Of a DNA stretch of 64,000 nucleotides, positions 60,378-64,000 are shown piece after piece. The notes beneath the pieces are model-generated. The model saw nothing but the letters and a program-made list of their open reading frames with translations. It made no database searches and was not told the DNA's origin. Position 1 is the first letter of the stretch. The number at the start of each line of letters is the position of its first letter. The position numbers and the translations under genes are program-made. The stretch comes from Streptomyces roseifaciens (GTDB lineage Bacteria > Actinomycetota > Actinomycetes > Streptomycetales > Streptomycetaceae), in contig NZ_LNBE01000003.1 in NCBI RefSeq assembly GCF_001445655.1, positions 1,656,530 through 1,720,529 of the forward strand, given 5' to 3'.

Positions 60378-61784
60378 GTGGGCGGCAACACCGGCACCAC
60401 TGGTGCCACCGGCACCGGTGACCTCACCGAGGGCGAGCTCGCGGCCTTCGACCGCACCGTCGGCCTGCTGAGGCAACTGCCCCTCGACGACCCGATGCGG
60501 CTGCGTGCCGAGCAGGTCGCCTCGTCCTTCGTGCGCGACGGACGGCACCGCCGCCGCAAGGCCCGGCGCGAGGAACAGGCCGCGGCGGACGCCCAAGTGG
60601 CCGCCGCCACGGCGACGGGCGCCCTAGCCCGCCGCGAGGACGCACCGCTGGAGACCCCCGGTACGGGCGGTACCTACAGCCGCTCGCGCCGCTGCTACGT
60701 CTGCAAGACCCCCTACCGGCAGGCCGACGCCTTCTACCACCTGCTCTGCCCCGGCTGCGCCGCCGACAACGCCGAGCGGAGGGGCCTGCGCACCGACCTG
60801 ACGGGCCGCCGGGTCCTGCTCACCGGCGGCCGGGTCAAGATCGGCTTCCAGCTCGCCCTGATGATGCTGCGCGACGGCGCGGAGCTGCTGGTCACCAGCC
60901 GCTTCCCGCGCGACACCGTCCGCCGCTTCCACGCGGCCGAGGGCAGCGAGGCGTGGCGGGACCGGCTCACCGTGATCGGCATCGACCTGCGCGACCCCCG
61001 CCAGGTGCTCGGCCTGTGCGAGCGGCTGAGGGACGAGGGCCGGCCCCTGGACATCCTGGTCAACAACGCCGCGCAGACGATCCGCCGCCCGCCCGGGGCG
61101 TACGCGCCGCTGGCGGCGGGGGAGTCGCGGCCGCTGCCCGCCGGCGGCGCCGCGGCGACGGCCCTGTGGCAGGCGCCCGGCTTCCGCACGCCGTACGCAT
61201 TGGAGGGGACCGGGGACGGCGCGGGCGCCTCGGCGGCGCTCGGTCTCGTCCTGCCGGCCGCCGCGGAGGTGGACGAGGCCGGGCTGGTCCCGGACCGCTC
61301 CGCCGCCAACTCCTGGTCCGCGTGCCTCGGCGAGCTGGACCCGGCCGAACTGCTGGAGACCCAGCTGGTCAACGCCCTCGCGCCCACGCTCCTGTGCGAC
61401 CGGCTGCTGCCGCTCCTGCTGGCCTCGCCCCACCCGCGGCGCTACGTGGTCAACGTGACGGCGGTCGAGGGCCGTTTCGCCGTGCGCAACAAGACGGCGG
61501 GCCACCCGCACACCAACATGGCCAAGGCGGCGCTGAACATGCTCACCCGCACCAGCAGCCGGGAACTCGCCGCCCGCGGCGTCCACATGTGCAGCGTCGA
61601 CACCGGCTGGATCACGGACGAGAACCCGGCGCCGAAGAAGGCGTGGATGGCCGCGCACGGCTTCCGCACCCCGCTGGACATCGTGGACGGCGCGGCCCGG
61701 GTCTACGACCCGATCGTGCGCGGCGAGGCGGGGGACCCGGTCTCGGGCGTCCACCTCAAGGACTACCGGGTCGCCGACTGGTGA
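60378..61784 (+). CDS. SDR-family oxidoreductase with N-terminal zinc-ribbon segment
   Basis: A 468-aa protein. The N-terminal ~90 residues are charged and helical. A CYVCK...LLCPGC pair of CxxC motifs (about 112-135) forms a probable zinc ribbon. A Rossmann-fold short-chain dehydrogenase follows: LTGGRVKIGFQLALMML (cofactor loop), DILVNNAAQT, NVTAVEG, then NMAKAAL with a Lys. The normal catalytic Tyr of YxxxK is replaced (TNMAK). A Pro/Gly-rich insertion separates the NNA motif from the catalytic half. Substrate unknown. GTG 60378 lies 64 bp after the tRNA. Confidence 0.8.
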   Translation: MGGNTGTTGATGTGDLTEGELAAFDRTVGLLRQLPLDDPMRLRAEQVASSFVRDGRHRRRKARREEQAAADAQVAAATATGALARREDAPLETPGTGGTYSRSRRCYVCKTPYRQADAFYHLLCPGCAADNAERRGLRTDLTGRRVLLTGGRVKIGFQLALMMLRDGAELLVTSRFPRDTVRRFHAAEGSEAWRDRLTVIGIDLRDPRQVLGLCERLRDEGRPLDILVNNAAQTIRRPPGAYAPLAAGESRPLPAGGAAATALWQAPGFRTPYALEGTGDGAGASAALGLVLPAAAEVDEAGLVPDRSAANSWSACLGELDPAELLETQLVNALAPTLLCDRLLPLLLASPHPRRYVVNVTAVEGRFAVRNKTAGHPHTNMAKAALNMLTRTSSRELAARGVHMCSVDTGWITDENPAPKKAWMAAHGFRTPLDIVDGAARVYDPIVRGEAGDPVSGVHLKDYRVADW

Positions 61785-61785
61785 C

Positions 61786-61817
61786 GGGGCCGCGCTCTGC
61801 GGGAGCAGGGCGGCCCC
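61786..61817. terminator. Hairpin between the SDR and HxlR genes
   Basis: Inverted repeat GGGGCCGC (61786-61793) / GCGGCCCC (61810-61817), directly after the SDR stop and before the convergent HxlR stop. Confidence 0.6.
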
Positions 61818-61832
61818 GGGCGGAGCCGCCGG

Positions 61833-62282
61833 TCAGGCCGCGCCCTCGACGCCCCAGCCCGGCACCTGGAAGCGCGCGGTGATGGCCGAGCTGTCGACCT
61901 CCTCGCCGCAGCACCGGCAGACGACGGCCGGGTCGAGATCGGCGCCGCAGGAGTGCTCGAAGACGGTCGGCGGCACATCCGCCAGGTGACGGTCGCCCCA
62001 GCTCATCAGCATGATGAGGACCGGCCGCAGATCGTGCCCGGCTTCCGTGGGGCAGTACTCGAAGCGCGCGGGCCGTTCGCTGTAGGGAACCTTCTCCAGC
62101 ACCCCCGCCTCCACCAGGCGGCGCAGCCGGGAGGCCAGGATGTCGCGCGGGGCCCCGGTGTTGCGGGCGATCGCGTCGAAGCGCCGGACTCCGAAGAAGA
62201 CCTCGCGCAGCACCAGCAGGGAGTACTTCTCGCCGACCACACCGAGCGCGTCGGCGATCGAACAGGGGCGCGGCTTCGTCAT
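61833..62282 (-). CDS. HxlR-family transcriptional regulator
   Basis: A 149-aa winged-helix regulator of the HxlR type: CSIADALGVVGEKYSLLVLREVFFGVRRFDAIARNTGAPRDILASRLRRLVEAGVLEKVPYSERPARFEYCPTEAG. The C-terminal extension carries CGADLDPAVVCRCCGEEV, with four cysteines that could bind zinc or sense redox. ATG 62282 (MTKPRPCS) is used; 62291 is also possible. It faces the SDR gene tail to tail; its target is unclear. Confidence 0.88.
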   Translation of the reverse strand: MTKPRPCSIADALGVVGEKYSLLVLREVFFGVRRFDAIARNTGAPRDILASRLRRLVEAGVLEKVPYSERPARFEYCPTEAGHDLRPVLIMLMSWGDRHLADVPPTVFEHSCGADLDPAVVCRCCGEEVDSSAITARFQVPGWGVEGAA

Positions 62283-62364
62283 GCGCCCCATCGTAGGGCA
62301 GCAGGATTTGCTTCCCCAACCCTTGCGGTCGCGTACATCCATTTTCCCAACCGACACGGCCGCC

Positions 62365-63000
62365 TCAGGGGTGTGCCGCCTCGATCAGCTGCCGCAGGGC
62401 GCCGTAGTAGACCTCATGGTCCGTCATGGCGGGCAGGATGACGCCCGTGTTCCCGGTCAGGACCGGGAACTCCCCGGGATCCAGCGCGGCCAGTGCGGTC
62501 CGGGTGCTCGTGACCGTCCGCCCGGGGTCGCGGTGGTCGACGAACGTGGCGCTGCCGAGGGTCAGCAGGTACATCCGCCGGTACGCGTGGAACGCCTGCT
62601 CCGGCGTCATCCCCGCGGCGATGCTGTCGGCGAGCGCCGGCTCGACCAGGCGGGCCAGCAGCTGGGGGCCGAGCCAGGGGCGCGAGCCGCGCAGGGCGAC
62701 CAGGCCGGGGTGCGCGGTGAGGAGCTCGTACAGCCCCCGGAACCGCCGCTCCGTGGCCTCGGCCCAGGCGGTGCCCGGCGGGATCCCGGGCAGCTCGGCG
62801 GCGAGGTGGTCGGTGCACAGGTCGATCAGCCCGCCCAGGTCCGTGCAGCGGCGGTGGATCGTCGCGTGGGAGATGCCCAGCCGCTCGGCCAGGGCCCGGA
62901 AGCTGAGGGCCGAGGGGCCTTCCTCGTCGATGATCGCGAGGGCCGTGCGGGCGATGAGCTCCGGGGTCGCCCGGGCGAGGGAGGGAGATTGCCGTGGCAT
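62365..63000 (-). CDS. TetR-family regulator with autoregulatory operator
   Basis: A 211-aa TetR protein with N-terminal HTH (IARTALAIIDEEGPSALSFRALAERLGISHATIHRRCTDLGGL) and a C-terminal TetR_C ligand domain. Its ATG at 63000 abuts a perfect 29-bp palindrome, which it very likely binds. It is divergent from the threonine-dehydratase-like gene, its predicted target. Confidence 0.9.
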   Translation of the reverse strand: MPRQSPSLARATPELIARTALAIIDEEGPSALSFRALAERLGISHATIHRRCTDLGGLIDLCTDHLAAELPGIPPGTAWAEATERRFRGLYELLTAHPGLVALRGSRPWLGPQLLARLVEPALADSIAAGMTPEQAFHAYRRMYLLTLGSATFVDHRDPGRTVTSTRTALAALDPGEFPVLTGNTGVILPAMTDHEVYYGALRQLIEAAHP

Positions 63001-63029
63001 GTGATACAGCGTATCGTACGCTGTATCAC
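63001..63029. promoter_or_regulatory. Perfect 29-bp palindromic operator
   Basis: GTGATACAGCGTA - TCG - TACGCTGTATCAC: two 13-bp arms that are exact complements around a 3-bp centre, directly upstream of the TetR start. The included TATCGTACGCTGTATC also carries -10-like hexamers, so bound repressor would block both divergent promoters. Confidence 0.85.
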
Positions 63030-63099
63030 CCACGCTTTCGCCATGCTGCGGCCCTGTGCTTCCCGCCCGGTCCCCGCCTGCGCCCCGAGGAGACACCCC

Positions 63100-64000
63100 G
63101 TGCACGACCTCACCCACGGCGACGTCGAACAGGCCGCCGCCCGCATCGCCGGCCGGACCCGCCCCGTCGCCGTCGCGCCGGCCGGTCCCGGCACCCCCGG
63201 CCGGGTGTGGTTCGCGCTGGAGTCCCTGCAGCACACCGGCTCCTTCAAGGCACGCGGCGCCTGGAACTTCCTCGCCGCCCACCGCGAGGCCGGCACCCTG
63301 CCCCGGGCCGGGGTCACCATCGCCTCCGGCGGCAACGCCGGACTGGCCTGCGCCTGGGCCGCGCAGCAGCAAGGGGTGCCCGCCACCGTCTTCCTGCCCG
63401 AGAACGCCCCGCAGGTGAAGACCGACCGGCTGCGCGGCTACGGCGCCGACGTCCGCCTGGTCGGCTCCGAATACGCCGAAGCGCTCGCGGCCTGCGAGGA
63501 GTTCGCGCGCACCACCGGCGCCCTCGCCAGCCACGCCTACGACCACCCGCTGATCGCCGCGGGCGCCGGCACCCTCCTGGAGGAGATCCGCGCGCGTGTC
63601 CCCGGCCTGGACACGGTCGTCGTCGCGGTGGGCGGGGGAGGCCTCTTCGCCGGCGTCGCCACGGCCGCACGGCACCACGGGATCCGCACCGTCGCGGTCG
63701 AGCCCGAGGGCAGCCGGGCCCTGCACGCCGCCCTGGAGGCCGGGCGCGTCGTCGACGTCACCGTCGACTCCGTCGCGGCGGACGCCCTAGGGGCCCGCCG
63801 CGTCTCGGAGGCGGCCCTGGCCGCGGCCCGCCACCAGGACGTCACCTCCGTCCTCGTGCCCGACGACGCCATCGTCGGCGCTCGGCAGTCCTTGTGGGAC
63901 GAACACCGCCTCGTGGTCGAGCCCGCCGGGGCCACCGCGCTCGCCGCCCTGACGGCCCCCGGCGGTCCGTACGTGCCCGCGGAGGACGAGACCGTCGCCG
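63100..64000 (+). CDS. Threonine/serine dehydratase-like PLP enzyme (3' end missing)
   Basis: The first ~300 residues of a fold-type II PLP enzyme. LQHTGSFKARGAWNF contains the PLP Lys, ASGGNAGLACAWAAQQQGVPATVFLPENAP is the substrate loop, and AVGGGGLFAGVATAA is the phosphate-binding glycine loop. The family deaminates threonine or serine, or racemises serine. There is no ACT regulatory domain in the visible part. GTG 63100 has GAGGAG upstream. It lies across from the TetR gene and its operator and so is probably derepressed by that regulator's ligand. It is cut by the window end. Confidence 0.9.
   Translation, partial: MHDLTHGDVEQAAARIAGRTRPVAVAPAGPGTPGRVWFALESLQHTGSFKARGAWNFLAAHREAGTLPRAGVTIASGGNAGLACAWAAQQQGVPATVFLPENAPQVKTDRLRGYGADVRLVGSEYAEALAACEEFARTTGALASHAYDHPLIAAGAGTLLEEIRARVPGLDTVVVAVGGGGLFAGVATAARHHGIRTVAVEPEGSRALHAALEAGRVVDVTVDSVAADALGARRVSEAALAAARHQDVTSVLVPDDAIVGARQSLWDEHRLVVEPAGATALAALTAPGGPYVPAEDETVA

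Overview
The window is very GC-rich chromosomal DNA with actinomycete gene content: a two-domain geosmin synthase, a large LuxR-type ATP-binding regulator, a SpoIIE/anti-sigma phosphatase, an ABATE/CGNR regulator and many GTG starts with 4-bp stop/start overlaps. It is almost certainly Streptomyces. No species can be assigned from the sequence, although Streptomyces is known to make the azapteridines fervenulin, toxoflavin and reumycin.

Region 1 (1-20.8 kb) reads as an azapteridine (toxoflavin/fervenulin-type) biosynthetic region. The core is a minus-strand set: GTP cyclohydrolase II, WD-repeat protein, methyltransferase, cysteine-free SUMF1-fold protein, RibD-type deaminase/reductase, tandem flavodoxin and ToxA-like N-methyltransferase. 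These are the protein types of the Burkholderia tox operon plus two extras. To its left lie an FMN-reductase-like protein, an MFS exporter with a TetR repressor, the large LuxR-type regulator, a RidA protein and an Rrf2 regulator. Further left is a second limb: another ToxA-like methyltransferase translationally coupled to a three-subunit xanthine-dehydrogenase-type hydroxylase (cut by the window edge), divergent from a metallo-beta-lactamase-fold protein with flavodiiron-type ligands. Pathway logic: GTP is opened and deaminated as in riboflavin synthesis, the triazine ring is then closed by steps not yet understood, two methyltransferases place methyl groups, and the hydroxylase could oxidise the ring.

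Region 2 (21.5-33.9 kb) holds a second cluster: an iterative type I polyketide synthase (KS-AT-DH/TH-like-ACP, no ketoreductase; orsellinic-acid type) facing a tightly overlapping operon of a PaaK-like ligase, MFS transporter, tandem GNAT protein, LuxE-like acyl-activating enzyme and a LuxC-PaaK fusion. The last two resemble the GriC/GriD aryl-carboxylic-acid reductase logic, so an aromatic aldehyde product is predicted.

Region 3 (34-37.3 kb) has a phosphotriesterase-family gene and a CGNR regulator around a striking double palindrome. It is followed by an AT-richer accessory patch with transposase debris, a lectin-like secreted protein and regulator fragments.

Region 4 (37.3-49.2 kb) is mostly ordinary chromosome: geosmin synthase, a DUF937 protein, a lipoprotein plus sensor kinase without a response regulator, an MFS exporter preceded by a TetR relic, an S33 lipoprotein peptidase, a DUF4142 protein and a PAS/GAF/SpoIIE phosphatase.

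Region 5 (49.6-59.9 kb) contains two coupled ATP-grasp genes and then a six-gene hydrogenase-4/complex-I-like operon. Its large subunit lacks the cysteines that bind the NiFe centre. One antiporter-like subunit carries a roughly 190-residue Pro/Gly/Ser-rich insertion.

Region 6 (59.9-64 kb) has a small conserved gene, an atypical tRNA gene with anticodon GGC, an SDR protein with a zinc-ribbon N-terminus, an HxlR regulator, and a TetR regulator with a perfect 29-bp operator facing a threonine-dehydratase-like gene that runs off the window.
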